From assembly GCA_046328715.1 (NCBI GenBank), contig JAXLWB010000063.1:1-58919 (forward strand): a DNA stretch of 58,919 nucleotides. The letters run 5' to 3'. Source of the DNA: JAXLWB01 sp046328715 (GTDB taxonomy: Bacteria > Chloroflexota > Anaerolineae > Caldilineales > Caldilineaceae). Position numbers and translations under genes: made by a program. Below the pieces are notes generated by a model. It was not told the DNA's origin. It searched no databases and was given only the letters and a program-made list of their open reading frames with translations. Within the stretch, counting starts at the first letter, position 1. Each line of letters starts with the position of its first letter. Positions 16,298 through 25,162 of this stretch are shown piece by piece.

Positions 16298-17844
16298 CGA
16301 TCCTGCCCTTCCTGCCCACCCGCCTCTGCTGCTTTGCCTTCGTAAATCTTGGGATCGCGTCCGTAGATTTCGGTGACATCGCGCAGGCGACTGCCCAGAA
16401 ATTCGGTAATTTGCTCGGGGACAAAGCGCCATGACCAGTTGCCGCTGGCGATCCCCGGAAAGTTCATACGTGCTTCGGTGCCCAAATCCAGCAGGTCCTG
16501 TAAGGGGACGATGGCAGTATTGGCCACACTGCGGAAGCAGGCATCGATCATGCTCCAGGCGGCGTCGTGGCCATCAGTGCGCAGGTAGCGGCGGAAGTAA
16601 TCTCGTTCTTTGGGCGTGGCGCTTTGGCGATACCAGCCCCACGAGGTGTCGTTGTCGTGGGTGCCGCTGTAGACAATGAAGTTGCGTTCGTAGTTGTGGG
16701 GTAAGAATTTATCACTGGCATCCGAGCTGAAGGCAAATTGAAGGATTTTCATGCCTGGCAAGCCAAACTGATTGCGCAATTCGATTACGTCGGGAGTGAT
16801 CTCGCCCAGATCTTCGGCGATAATCGGCAGATCGCCCAGTTCTTGTTTGATGGTATTGAAGAAGTCGGCACCGGGACCCTTTACCCACTTGCCGTTGATC
16901 GCCGTGGTCTCAGCGGCTGGGACTTCCCAGTAAGCAGCAAAGCCACGGAAATGGTCAACCCGTACAATGTCATACAGGCGTAACGCCGCGCGAATGCGCT
17001 TGATCCACCAGGCGTAACCACTCTCCTTCATCGCCGACCAGCGGTAGAGCGGGTTGCCCCACAGTTGACCCGTTTCGCTGAAGTAATCCGGTGGCACACC
17101 GGCGACCACTGTCGGCTTGAACTCTTTATCAAGGAAGAACTCTTTTGGATTGGTCCAGGCGTCGCAGCTATCCATGGCGACAAAGATCGGAATGTCGCCG
17201 ACGATCTGGATGTTTTTGCTGTTGGCATAGGCCTTGAGTTGGTGCCACTGACGGTAGAAGAGCCATTGGGCAAATTTATAGGCGTGAATGGCATCGGCAT
17301 AGCTCTTGTTAGCAGCCTCCAATGCCTTCTTTTTGCGACTGCGCAGATCCATGTCCCACTCATGCCACGGTTTCCCACCGTGAGCGTCTTTGAGTGCCAT
17401 GAAGAGTGTATAGTCGTTGAGCCAGTCGGACTCGTTCTGGCAGAATTGCTTGAACTCCTCTTTCTGCGCATCGGTGGCGAAATCCTTAAAGGCAAGAGCG
17501 GCCTCGCGCAGGAGCGGTAATTTCCAATGATAGATGGCGCCATAATCCACCCGAGCGCGTGGAAAGTCAGGCGCACTGTCCAGAATCTCTTGCGAGAGCA
17601 GCCCTTCCTTCACCATATCTTCCAAACTAATTAGGTATGGATTTCCAGCGAATGAACTGAAACTTTGATACGGGCTATCTCCATATCCAGTCGGGCCCAA
17701 GGGCAATACTTGCCAAAGGCTTTGGTGGGTGTCTGCCAGAAAGTCCACCCAATCGTAGGCATTTTTGTCAAAGCTGCCGACCCCATAACGCCCTGGCAAC
17801 GAGGTCGGATGGAGCAGCACACCACTTCTGCGTTGAATACTCAT
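16279..17844 (-). CDS. malQ: 4-alpha-glucanotransferase (amylomaltase, GH77)
   Basis: A 521-residue cytoplasmic disproportionating enzyme that transfers maltosyl or longer glucan chains between alpha-1,4-glucans and releases glucose; acts in glycogen/maltodextrin metabolism. Recognised by SGVLLHPTSLPGRYGVG, LPLGPTGYGDSPYQSFSSFA, VGDIPIFVAMDS, and the catalytic motifs YDIVRVDHFRGFAAYW (nucleophile Asp) and IIAEDLGEIT (acid/base Glu), plus SGTHDNDT (transition-state Asp). GGAG lies eight bases before the ATG. The final dozen residues (AAEAGGQEGQDRKKEKG) are not family sequence and partly come from the palindrome. The CBM48 protein at 48.2 kb may share glycogen as a target, but is not linked. 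Confidence 0.95.
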   Translation of the reverse strand: MSIQRRSGVLLHPTSLPGRYGVGSFDKNAYDWVDFLADTHQSLWQVLPLGPTGYGDSPYQSFSSFAGNPYLISLEDMVKEGLLSQEILDSAPDFPRARVDYGAIYHWKLPLLREAALAFKDFATDAQKEEFKQFCQNESDWLNDYTLFMALKDAHGGKPWHEWDMDLRSRKKKALEAANKSYADAIHAYKFAQWLFYRQWHQLKAYANSKNIQIVGDIPIFVAMDSCDAWTNPKEFFLDKEFKPTVVAGVPPDYFSETGQLWGNPLYRWSAMKESGYAWWIKRIRAALRLYDIVRVDHFRGFAAYWEVPAAETTAINGKWVKGPGADFFNTIKQELGDLPIIAEDLGEITPDVIELRNQFGLPGMKILQFAFSSDASDKFLPHNYERNFIVYSGTHDNDTSWGWYRQSATPKERDYFRRYLRTDGHDAAWSMIDACFRSVANTAIVPLQDLLDLGTEARMNFPGIASGNWSWRFVPEQITEFLGSRLRDVTEIYGRDPKIYEGKAAEAGGQEGQDRKKEKG

Positions 17845-17960
17845 TTTAATTTCTCCAAAGATTTAACAGCGCTGCAAGGTTGCACAATGCAACAAAAAGA
17901 GCGGGTTACATTGCGGCAGCCCTGTTGCTTTTTTCATGAAATCTGCAACGTAGACATCGG

Positions 17961-18803
17961 TTAACGAATGGTAAGTAGCTGCGGATAACGAGCGATATTA
18001 ATCTGTGTTGCCCAGTAGGTACCCAAAACGAGAATGACAAACCAGAGCGCGGCCCAGCCAATTTCCGTAGTCGTACGTTGTTGCAAAGCCAGCGGGTAGA
18101 CGCCAGGTAGGCTGATTTGTGGACGTTCGTAGCGAGGCAAGATGCCCCAGGCAACCGCTGCCCCACCTAACAATCCACCCAGGTGCCCCCAGTTGTCGAT
18201 TCCCGTGCTGGATAGACCTAGGAAGATGTTGATCGCAATCACGACCAGCATGTTTTGGAGGATGGCACGTCCGCGCGCCCCAAAGTTCTCACGATAGATC
18301 ATAAAATAGACGGTAATCGCACCTGCCAACCCAAAAATGGCTCCGGATGCGCCTGCCGAAAGCGAGAGCGATAAGGCGTAGCTGGCCAGGCTACCGAACA
18401 GACCACCGAGCAAATAAATCACAAGAAAGCGGGCATGACCAAAGTAGCTTTCCGCCAACGTACCTAATGAATAGAGTGAGTACAAATTGAAAAGAATATG
18501 CATAAGGCCGATATGAAGGAACATGGCAGTCAACAGTCGCCAGTATTCACCTGCCACAATCAACGGTGTGAACTTCGCCCCAAAGGTAATCAGTACATCC
18601 GTGTTCTCGGTTCCATTCAGGTCACCATATTGCAGGTAGCCATACACAATCATGGCCAAGAAGACCAGCAAATTGGCAGCGATCAATCCACGTGTTACCC
18701 AAGGTACCGAAAGCGGTATATAAAATTGCGTCCGTTGTACATATTCCGCAGCTGGCGGATGATTGGGCCAGCCTTCGGAATTTAGATCCGATGGTTCATT
18801 CAT
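17961..18803 (-). CDS. Rhomboid-family intramembrane serine protease
   Basis: A 280-residue membrane protein with seven predicted helices. The catalytic dyad is intact: Ser153 in GASGAIFGL and His207 in NWGHLGGLLGG; the oxyanion HxxxN motif is present as HILFN (102-106), and the L1-loop GEYWRLLTAMFLH is canonical. It cleaves transmembrane segments within the bilayer; bacterial substrates are mostly unknown. AAGGAA precedes the ATG by nine bases. It lies between malQ and gmk, all on the same strand, with no functional link evident. Confidence 0.93.
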   Translation of the reverse strand: MNEPSDLNSEGWPNHPPAAEYVQRTQFYIPLSVPWVTRGLIAANLLVFLAMIVYGYLQYGDLNGTENTDVLITFGAKFTPLIVAGEYWRLLTAMFLHIGLMHILFNLYSLYSLGTLAESYFGHARFLVIYLLGGLFGSLASYALSLSLSAGASGAIFGLAGAITVYFMIYRENFGARGRAILQNMLVVIAINIFLGLSSTGIDNWGHLGGLLGGAAVAWGILPRYERPQISLPGVYPLALQQRTTTEIGWAALWFVILVLGTYWATQINIARYPQLLTIR

Positions 18804-18845
18804 AAATGTATTTCCTTAAAACACAATCAGTTGAAGCTTCTAGTT

Positions 18846-18920
18846 GAAAAGTGACAGAGTGGCAAAGTGGCAACGATGAATACGATTCTGACACTTTGTT
18901 ACTCTGCCACTCTTATCCTT
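18846..18920. repeat. Palindrome of AGTGGCAA octamer type
   Basis: Left arm AGTGACAG-AGTGGCAA-AGTGGCAA (from 18850) and a complementary right arm ending about 18915 form an imperfect stem in the gmk-rhomboid gap. The right end touches the gmk 3' end. Confidence 0.7.
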
Positions 18921-18922
18921 TT

Positions 18923-19567
18923 CTACAACACCACAGGCTTCCAATCTGTGCGACACTTTTCGGCAATAATAATGGCCATCACCTTATCGACCGCGTCCTG
19001 TAGTTTACCCCCTCGATTGACCACGATATAGTCAAACTCATTCGCTCGTTCTAGCTCCTTGCGTGCCGTCACGATCCGCATTTTGAGATCATCTTCTGAC
19101 TCGGTTTTGCGGTCTTGCAAACGTCGCACGAGTTCCTCTTCACTTTCTGCCGTGATAAAAATCGAAATCGCATTTGGCACGAGGTGACGCAGCGTAGCCG
19201 CCCCTTGCACATCGATGCGCATAATCACATCCATGCCGCTGGCTAACGCCGCACGCACATGGCGCTTGGGAATGCCTTTGTACTGGCCATAAACCACGGC
19301 ATATTCAAGCAATTCCCCTTGCTCGATCATTTCTGCAAAGTCGCCTACCGAGACAAAGTGATAATCGACTCCGTCCACTTCTGCGGCACGGCGTGGACGG
19401 GTGGTGGCGGTGACGACAAAATAAAACGGATAGCGCTTTTCCTTCATCAACTGCAGCGTGGCATCCTTCCCCACGCCGCTTGGCCCGGAAATGACCACCA
19501 ACACGGGGCGAGGATTGTTGATATGATTGTACAACTCACGCGAACTCTCTTCTACACTCGAAGACAC
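18923..19567 (-). CDS. gmk: Guanylate kinase
   Basis: A 214-residue enzyme phosphorylating GMP to GDP with ATP. P-loop GPSGVGKD at 28-35, then the GMP-binding region TATTRPRRAAEVDGVDYHFV, EYAVVYGQYKGIPK, and IDVQGAATLR; the lid is RRLQDRKTES. Complete, usual length. The start is GTG at 19567; the nearest ribosome site (AAGGAG) is 12 bases upstream, a little far, and an ATT codon immediately before GTG would be better spaced, so initiation may be unusual. An N-terminal extension of about 20 residues precedes the kinase core. Confidence 0.95.
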   Translation of the reverse strand: MSSSVEESSRELYNHINNPRPVLVVISGPSGVGKDATLQLMKEKRYPFYFVVTATTRPRRAAEVDGVDYHFVSVGDFAEMIEQGELLEYAVVYGQYKGIPKRHVRAALASGMDVIMRIDVQGAATLRHLVPNAISIFITAESEEELVRRLQDRKTESEDDLKMRIVTARKELERANEFDYIVVNRGGKLQDAVDKVMAIIIAEKCRTDWKPVVL

Positions 19568-20045
19568 AATGACACTTTACTCCTTGCATCAGTTGAGTGC
19601 AACCTACCGTGGATCATGGGCCTTGCGCATGTCACGAAAAATCTGATCAAGCATGCCCTGGTAAGGGTTGACTCATTTGGATTGGCAAATGCATAAGCCC
19701 TGAATTATACCGAAATATAACGGTCTTACAGAACTTTGGCAATAAATGAGACTATTCCCAGGCAATTTTTGACTCGGCTCTGATCGGCAATCAGGTAACT
19801 TCTTACAGAAATTGTAGTAGCAACGCTCGAAGATGGGGCTGCTGGTATCAATCGAGTTCGGTTCGTGCTCTATTGAATGAGGGCTTACACAAGATGGGAA
19901 ATTTTATGATGTTTCGCAAACGCAACCCAAAGTAAAATGCACCGATATGCGATGAGGGTCGCATTTTTGGTGTTTTGGGTGTATACTTATACGAAATTCA
20001 GTTGTTCGCCGGTCAAGTCGCTATGAACGGCTTGCCGAGGAACAA
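19568..20045. other. Divergent intergenic region of about 480 bases
   Basis: Holds the promoters of gmk (left) and of the small membrane protein (right). A minus-strand peptide frame (MLDQIFRDMRKAHDPR, about 19609-19659) lies just upstream of gmk but is too short to call. A terminator-like hairpin at 19947-19968 has no gene before it on the plus strand, so a small RNA is possible. TATACT near 19982 could be a -10 element. No other structure seen. Confidence 0.4.
19947..19968 (+). terminator. Terminator-like hairpin without an upstream gene
   Basis: ATGCGA, six-base loop, TCGCAT, then TTTT. The stem is short (6 bp). Located in a gene-free spacer, so it may end a small transcript or be fortuitous. 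Confidence 0.35.
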
Positions 20046-20339
20046 ATGAGGTTGATCATACTTATGATAGAAACGACTCGGAACATTTCACTCATCTGGT
20101 TGTCCTTCCTCTGTTTCATTGCGCTTGCTCCACCGCTGGTGATCCTTTACTTTGCAGTACGAGGGTTAAATTGGGTAACCGAGCATGCTAGGCCGATCTT
20201 TCGCCGTGCCCGCGAGGGAAGTGAGACGGCTCAGGAGTATGTAGAGCGCTACAGCACCATTGCTGCCAATCCGTTGATTCGGGTTAAAGGACAAACGACG
20301 CGCTGGCAGAAGACAATTTCAGAGATGATGCCCAAGTAA
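20046..20339 (+). CDS. Small single-pass membrane protein, unknown function
   Basis: A 97-residue protein with one strongly hydrophobic segment (about residues 15-39, LIWLSFLCFIALAPPLVILY) and a basic, amphipathic C-terminal half (HARPIFRRAREGSETAQEYV). GAGG is five bases before the ATG at 20046; an in-frame ATG at 20064 is the alternative. I do not recognise a family. The next gene, also a tiny membrane protein, follows 109 bases later in the same direction, suggesting a pair. Confidence 0.6.
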   Translation: MRLIILMIETTRNISLIWLSFLCFIALAPPLVILYFAVRGLNWVTEHARPIFRRAREGSETAQEYVERYSTIAANPLIRVKGQTTRWQKTISEMMPK

Positions 20340-20448
20340 TACTCTGAGCGCTAGGTAGCCATAATTACCGCAATTAGTATTGCTTGTAGATCAGAATGAA
20401 ACGAGTGTGAATCTGCCCGGACCGGGTTTAAAGGAAGAGAGGATCATC

Positions 20449-20658
20449 GTGAATCAACGTACAAAGACGCTTGTTACCGGCGCATTTGCCGGTGCTTTTA
20501 TTGGAGTTGCGCTGGCCTGGATCGCCACTGATGGTGACAAGGATGACGAAGGCAACCCAGTTGGCCTTGCTGCGCTGAGCACAGGCGACTATTTTCAACT
20601 CGGTATGGCAATTCTGACCTTGGCGCGCCAATTTTCAAGTATGGTAAAGAAGACATAA
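20449..20658 (+). CDS. Small membrane protein, unknown function
   Basis: A 69-residue protein beginning at GTG 20449, five bases after AGAGGA. It has an N-terminal Gly/Ala-rich hydrophobic helix (LVTGAFAGAFIGVALAWI), an acidic loop (DGDKDDEGNP), and a helix ending in basic residues (VKKT). The pattern resembles small inner-membrane proteins, but no family is recognised. A longer TTG frame from 20380 lacks a ribosome site. Lies between another small membrane protein and the FprA-like reductase. Confidence 0.6.
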   Translation: MNQRTKTLVTGAFAGAFIGVALAWIATDGDKDDEGNPVGLAALSTGDYFQLGMAILTLARQFSSMVKKT

Positions 20659-20770
20659 TGCATGGTACGTGGTGCAAGTTGTGTGAGCATGGATAGGCAA
20701 GTGTGTCATGCCAAACCTTCGGCGCACAAAACAGGCACCACTTTACTTTTTATCGTTCAAGGAGAATGTT

Positions 20771-22171
20771 GTGGCTGTCCAATTGGGAAGTACAGAGCGA
20801 CCCTTACGGGTTGCGATTGTGGGTGCAGGGCCGTCGGCATTTTACGCAGCCGGAGCTCTGCAAGGAAAGGCAAAAGAAGGTGGATTAGCAATTTCGATTG
20901 ACATGTTTGAGAAGTTGATTGCTCCGCATGGATTGGTTCGCTACGGAGTTGCCCCGGATCACCAAAACATCAAAGCCGTCTCCAAAGTTTACGAACGGAT
21001 CGCAGCCGACTCAAATTTCCGCTATTTCGGCAATGTTGAGTTCTGTAACGATCTCCATCTCAACGATTTCCAACTTCACTACGATGCCATTATTTTCGCC
21101 GTCGGCGCTCAGTCGGATCGCCGCCTTGGCATCCCTGGCGAAGATCTGCCGAACAGTTTCTCGGCCACTGAATTTGTGGCCTGGTACAACAGTCATCCCG
21201 ATTATGCAAGCTTTGCGCCCAATTTGAATGTCGAAAGCGCAGTAGTGGTGGGTGTCGGCAATGTGGCAATGGATGTGGCGCGTATTTTAGCGCAAACCCC
21301 AGAGGAACTGGCCCAAAGTGATATTGCAGACCACGCTTTAGCCCGGCTGAAGGAGAGCCAGGTCAAGGATATTTATGTGTTGTCGCGTCGCGGGCCAGCG
21401 CAGGTGAAATTTACACCCGTCGAGATCAAAGAGTTTGACCAACTTGCAATTGCGGAGCCGATTGTACTGGCCAACGAGATGGACGTGGATCCCATGAGCT
21501 TGAAGTTGATCGAAGGGGATGCTGAAGCTCAGCGTAATCTGGAGGTGTTGCGCAGCTATAGTAAAAGCGCACCCCTGGGCAAAGAACGCCGTATTCATTT
21601 CCGATTCTTGATTTCGCCCATCGAAATTATTGGCAACGAGCAAGGACAAATTGTTGCGGTGAAGTGCGAAAGAAACAAGTTGGTTCCAACCGCCGATGGC
21701 AGTGATATGAAGGCAGCCGGAACTGGTGAATATGAAACAATACCGGCGGGAATGGTCCTGCGCTCGGTTGGCTATCGAGGTGTGCCCCTCAGCGACGTGC
21801 CCTACGACAAAAAGAGCGGTGTGATTCCCAATCAACAGGGGCGTATCGTCGATGAAACAGGAGCGTTGTTACCTGGGATGTATGTGGTAGGCTGGGCCAA
21901 ACGCGGCCCTTCGGGTGTGATCGGTACCAATAAGCCGGATTCTGTAGAAACGGTTAGCCATCTGATCGAAGACATTGGTTCACTGTCACCAGCACCCGAC
22001 CCCAACCCGCAGGCTGTGGTCGATCTACTGAAGCAGCGAGGCGTCCGCTATGTCACGCAAGCGGATTGGTTGAAGATCAACAGCGTCGAGCTGGAGGCTG
22101 GCAAAGCGCAAGGTCGCCCTCGGGTCAAGATCGTCTCGCCCGAGGAGATGTTGGCTGTCCGTGATCGTTGA
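20771..22171 (+). CDS. FAD-dependent ferredoxin-NADP+ reductase, adrenodoxin-reductase/FprA type
   Basis: A 466-residue flavoenzyme transferring electrons between NADPH and ferredoxin. FAD-binding GAGPSA (about 18-23) in RVAIVGAGPSAFYAA, then APHGLVRYGVAPDH and the GVGNVAMDVAR motif for NADPH (about 160-170), and the C-terminal GWAKRGPSGVIGTN that contacts flavin. These are signatures of mycobacterial FprA and mitochondrial adrenodoxin reductase. The GTG at 20771, six bases after AAGGAG, is preferred over the ATG at 20708. The last 60 residues (RGVRYVTQADWLKI) match the C-terminus of the bacterial family. No ferredoxin gene in the window, so the partner is unknown. Confidence 0.92.
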   Translation: MAVQLGSTERPLRVAIVGAGPSAFYAAGALQGKAKEGGLAISIDMFEKLIAPHGLVRYGVAPDHQNIKAVSKVYERIAADSNFRYFGNVEFCNDLHLNDFQLHYDAIIFAVGAQSDRRLGIPGEDLPNSFSATEFVAWYNSHPDYASFAPNLNVESAVVVGVGNVAMDVARILAQTPEELAQSDIADHALARLKESQVKDIYVLSRRGPAQVKFTPVEIKEFDQLAIAEPIVLANEMDVDPMSLKLIEGDAEAQRNLEVLRSYSKSAPLGKERRIHFRFLISPIEIIGNEQGQIVAVKCERNKLVPTADGSDMKAAGTGEYETIPAGMVLRSVGYRGVPLSDVPYDKKSGVIPNQQGRIVDETGALLPGMYVVGWAKRGPSGVIGTNKPDSVETVSHLIEDIGSLSPAPDPNPQAVVDLLKQRGVRYVTQADWLKINSVELEAGKAQGRPRVKIVSPEEMLAVRDR

Positions 22172-22183
22172 TTTTGGAGAAAA

Positions 22184-22289
22184 AGGATCGGTACGCAGAT
22201 GACGCGGATGGGATGGATTTTTACGGATTTCTTTATCAGTTTTGATCCGCATTGATCCCAGCAGTTTCCGTGGTATCTGCGTACGATCC
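22184..22289. repeat. Imperfect palindrome, ACGCAGATGACGCGGATG type
   Basis: Left arm (about 22184-22231) with GGATCGGTACGCAGATGACG and TTTTTACGGATTT; right arm (about 22242-22289) is the inverse, ending ATCTGCGTACGATCC. The element fills the gap between the FprA-like stop and the convergent oxidoreductase stop, where it may terminate both. Confidence 0.75.
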
Positions 22290-22292
22290 CAT

Positions 22293-23254
22293 CTATCCCC
22301 GTTGTGTGGCGGGAAAGAGTTCCCGTTGACAGAACTGAAAGAAGCCCTCTTGGTCTGACCCGATTTGGTGCAGGTAGACTGCGTCGTAGCCGGCGTCGGC
22401 AAACTGTTGCAGACTTTCCACATACTTCTGAACATCCGGCCCACAAACGACCTCTTTCACTGCTTGCTCCTCGGTCACCATCTTGGCAGCCTGCTCAAAG
22501 TGGGTCACGGTGCGTAGCTCTTGCGAAAGCTCTCCGGTTAAGCCACTGTTGGGCCATTGTTGCAGAACGGTTTGTTTCGCTTCTTGCAGATCTTTGGCCC
22601 AGCAAACTGTAAGCTGCGCATAACAAGGTTTGCCTGCGCCACCCGCATTGTCGAACGTTTCGAGTAAATTCTGATGGGGTCCTACATTGATCATGCCATC
22701 GCCCATGTGCCCAGCTACTTCGGCGGAATTCTTGCCACTGGCCGCAATCATGATCTCTGGTAACTGGTCGGGCAGGGTATAGAGACGAGCATCTTCGACA
22801 GTATAGTAATCGCCCCAATAGCTCTGCGTCTCCCCTTGCCAGAGCAAGCGGATGATTTCAAGCGCCTCTTCAAGCATCTCGATGCGAATGTCGTATGGAG
22901 GCCAGCGGTCGCCTAAAATGTGTTCATTCAAGTTTTCGCCTGTGCCGACGCCAAAGAAGAAACGTCCTGGCATCATAGAAGCTACCGTGGCCGTGGCTTG
23001 CGCCAGAATCGCCGGATGGATGCGGATGATCGGGCAGGTGACACCAGTGCCGAGCCGCAATCGTTCGGTTTTCTGGGCAATCCGCCGATTACACTCCAGA
23101 CAAAGGGACTGTGCCCTTGCGTACTGACCCACGGATGGTAATGGTCGGAGATGAGGGCAAAGGTAAAGCCGATCTCTTCAGCGCGTTGGGCCTGGCGGAT
23201 GAGGTCATTGGGTGTATGTTCTTCACTGGAAAGTGCGTAACCAAGTTCAATCAT
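22293..23254 (-). pseudogene. LLM-class flavin/F420-dependent oxidoreductase, single-base frameshift
   Basis: The N-terminal frame reads from ATG 23254 (MIELGYALSSEEHTPNDLI, DHYHPW, SPFVWSVIGG) and the rest from another frame (IAQKTERLRLGTGVTCPIIR onward, GRFFFGVGTGENLNEH, ending ELFPATQRG at 22293). The family reads straight through these segments. The total span is 962 bases, one short of 321 codons, and the break is at about 23081-23088 (GGCGG-ATTGCC), consistent with a one-base deletion. The family (G6PDH-related, TIGR03557-like luciferase-type TIM barrels) uses F420 or FMN. Either a recent inactivation or a sequencing or assembly error. The start overlaps the upstream small gene as ATGA. 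Confidence 0.85.
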
Positions 23255-23559
23255 GGGTTATTCTCCTTGGCAGGCGTTACCGATTCACAAAAAACAGTCG
23301 GGTTTTGACCGTCTGCCCCAACACGTTGATCTCGACTGCCCTCGTCTGAAGGCAGCGAGTTGGAGAGTACGATCAGCTTTTCCCCTGCTGAAAAATGCAG
23401 GAAATTAGAATGGCCCGCACGGCTGGCAATAACGCATGATAGAACTAACAATAGAAGTGGTGTAATAAAGAAGGCGAAAAGACTTTTGAGCAGATCTTGA
23501 ACAGCCTGCGCTGGCAACACTGGCTCGCTAAACGTCTGATGAAGGAAAAAGCCTAGCAT
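23251..23559 (-). CDS. Small membrane protein, unknown function
   Basis: A 102-residue protein with one long hydrophobic segment (about 27-46, LFAFFITPLLLLVLSCVIAS) and a polar C-terminal tail. GGGAG is seven bases before the ATG at 23559, and its stop overlaps the start of the LLM oxidoreductase by four bases (ATGA), so it is probably translated and coupled. No family recognised. Confidence 0.6.
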   Translation of the reverse strand: MLGFFLHQTFSEPVLPAQAVQDLLKSLFAFFITPLLLLVLSCVIASRAGHSNFLHFSAGEKLIVLSNSLPSDEGSRDQRVGADGQNPTVFCESVTPAKENNP

Positions 23560-23585
23560 AAAGTGCTCCCTTCTCGTATGAGTAA

Positions 23586-23632
23586 AACAGTGGAACAGTA
23601 AGACAGTGATTCAGTGCTATCCCACTGACTAT
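23586..23632. repeat. Degenerate GACAGTGA-type repeat
   Basis: CAGTGGAACAGTAAGACAGT followed by an inverse CCCACTG-like segment. A weak member of the octamer family, directly next to the GTCATTCTGAG palindrome. Confidence 0.45.
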
Positions 23633-23657
23633 TGTGTGAATTATCCTTTTCGAAATC

Positions 23658-23748
23658 TGTCATTCTGAGCGAGGGCTTTTTCGAGCGAAGAATCTTGGCT
23701 GGACAACGTAAGATTCTTCGCACAAACAGCCACTCCTTAGAATGACAG
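23658..23748. repeat. Palindrome of the GTCATTCTGAG...AAGAATCTT type
   Basis: Starts CTGTCATTCTGAG, contains AAGAATCTTGGC and its inverse AAGATTCTTCG, and ends with AGAATGACAG. Related elements are at 25029-25080, 32733-32834 and, diverged, 41862-41940. Lies 40 bases below the ADH stop. Confidence 0.8.
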
Positions 23749-23790
23749 ATCCACCTTTCTACTGAGAAAGTGATTTACTATCCCACCGCA

Positions 23791-24966
23791 TTACGAAGGC
23801 TTCATCACGATCTTGATGCAATTATCTTTCTTATCTCGGAAGGTCTTGTAGCCTTCGGGGGCGGTGTCCAAGGTCATACGATGGGTGATGATGTAGGATG
23901 GATCGATCTCGTTGTTCTCGATCCTGCCGAGTAAGGGACGCAGATAACGTTGGACGTGGGTCTGGCCCATCTTGAAGGTCAAGCCCTTGCCAAAGGCCAC
24001 GCCCATCGGCATACTATCGACGATGCCGCCGTAGACACCAGGAATCGAGACAGTGCCACCTTTGCGACAGGCCTGGATGGCATAGCGCAGAGCGGTTGGG
24101 CGGTCGGTCTGCATGAGGAGATTCTGTTTGGCTTTGTCGTAGAAATCGTCCATGCCCATGCCGTGCGCTTCCATGCCCACAGCATCGATACAGGAGTCAG
24201 GCCCGCGACCGCCGGTCATCTCTTTGATCTGTTCGATGAAATGATCGTCTTCCTGGAAATTCAGGGTCTCGGCACCGCCCAAGTTGTGGGCCATCTCCAG
24301 CCGTTCGGGAACGCTGTCAATGGCGATCACCCGCTCTGCTCCAAGAAGGTAGGCGCTCTTGACGGCAAATTGTCCCACAGGGCCACAGCCAAAGACGACC
24401 ACTGTATCGCCGCCTTGGATGTTGCAATACTCTGCGGCCTGATAGCCAGTGGGCAGAATATCAGTAAGGAAGAGCACCTGCTCATCCGTCAGATGATCGG
24501 GCACCTTGATCGGGCCAACATCGGCGAAGGGCACACGGACATACTCTGCTTGCCCACCTGCATAGCCACCCATCATATGTGAGTAGCCAAAAATACCGGC
24601 TGTGGCATAGCCATAGCTCTTCTCCGTGATCCAAGGCTTAGGATTGGAGTTGTCACACAGTGCAAATTCTTCATGCTGACAGAAGTAGCAGTGACCACAG
24701 GCAATCGGAAAAGGCACAACCACGCGGTCGCCCCTCTGTAGGCTCTTGACTTCCGAGCCCACTTCAACGACCTCACCCATAAATTCATGGCCAAGAATAT
24801 CGCCCTTTTGCATGGAGGGTATATAGCCATCGTAGAGGTGGAGATCCGAACCGCATATCGCCGTTAAGGTCACTCTCACAATCGCATCGTGGGGATTTAG
24901 GATTTTGGGATCGGGTACATTTTCTACACGCACATCTTTGGTACCATACCAACAGACTGCTTTCAT
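23791..24966 (-). CDS. Zinc-dependent alcohol/formaldehyde dehydrogenase (MDR)
   Basis: A 391-residue medium-chain dehydrogenase. Catalytic zinc ligands Cys38 (in AICGSD), His60-Glu61 (GHEF), and structural zinc cysteines 90, 93, 96 and 104 in CGHCYFCQHEEFALC are all present. The Rossmann glycines are in VVVFGCGPVGQFAVKSA. An insertion after strand 6 (MEAHGMGMDDFYDKAKQN) is typical of glutathione-independent formaldehyde dehydrogenase-like enzymes. AAGGAG lies seven bases before the ATG. Its place beside an SRPBCC protein and a glycosyltransferase recalls stress-gene clusters. Physiological substrate not known. Confidence 0.92.
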   Translation of the reverse strand: MKAVCWYGTKDVRVENVPDPKILNPHDAIVRVTLTAICGSDLHLYDGYIPSMQKGDILGHEFMGEVVEVGSEVKSLQRGDRVVVPFPIACGHCYFCQHEEFALCDNSNPKPWITEKSYGYATAGIFGYSHMMGGYAGGQAEYVRVPFADVGPIKVPDHLTDEQVLFLTDILPTGYQAAEYCNIQGGDTVVVFGCGPVGQFAVKSAYLLGAERVIAIDSVPERLEMAHNLGGAETLNFQEDDHFIEQIKEMTGGRGPDSCIDAVGMEAHGMGMDDFYDKAKQNLLMQTDRPTALRYAIQACRKGGTVSIPGVYGGIVDSMPMGVAFGKGLTFKMGQTHVQRYLRPLLGRIENNEIDPSYIITHRMTLDTAPEGYKTFRDKKDNCIKIVMKPS

Positions 24967-25028
24967 TTGTTTGCTCCTTTATAACTCTCAAGAAATCAAT
25001 TGTGGCGACTGTCCCTAGAAGGCTAAGT

Positions 25029-25080
25029 TGTCATTCTGAGTTGCCGATGATGCTCGCATCATCGGCAACTCAGAATGACA
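25029..25080. repeat. Perfect 24-bp stem, 4-base loop, GTCATTCTGAG type
   Basis: Arms 25029-25052 and 25057-25080 are exact inverted copies starting TGTCATTCTGAGTTGCC, with loop CTCG. It lies 63 bases upstream of the ADH start and 83 bases below the SRPBCC stop, so it may separate the two transcripts. Confidence 0.9.
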
Positions 25081-25162
25081 GATCATCTCACGGGTTTCTT
25101 GTCAGATTTTTTCGACCCTGCCAGCCCCGTCAATACCAAGCTGTGACGGAACTTGACCTGTA

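Noticed and set aside
23081..23088. Programmed frameshift site
   Set aside because: No classical slippery heptamer or downstream stimulator is evident; one-base loss is simpler.
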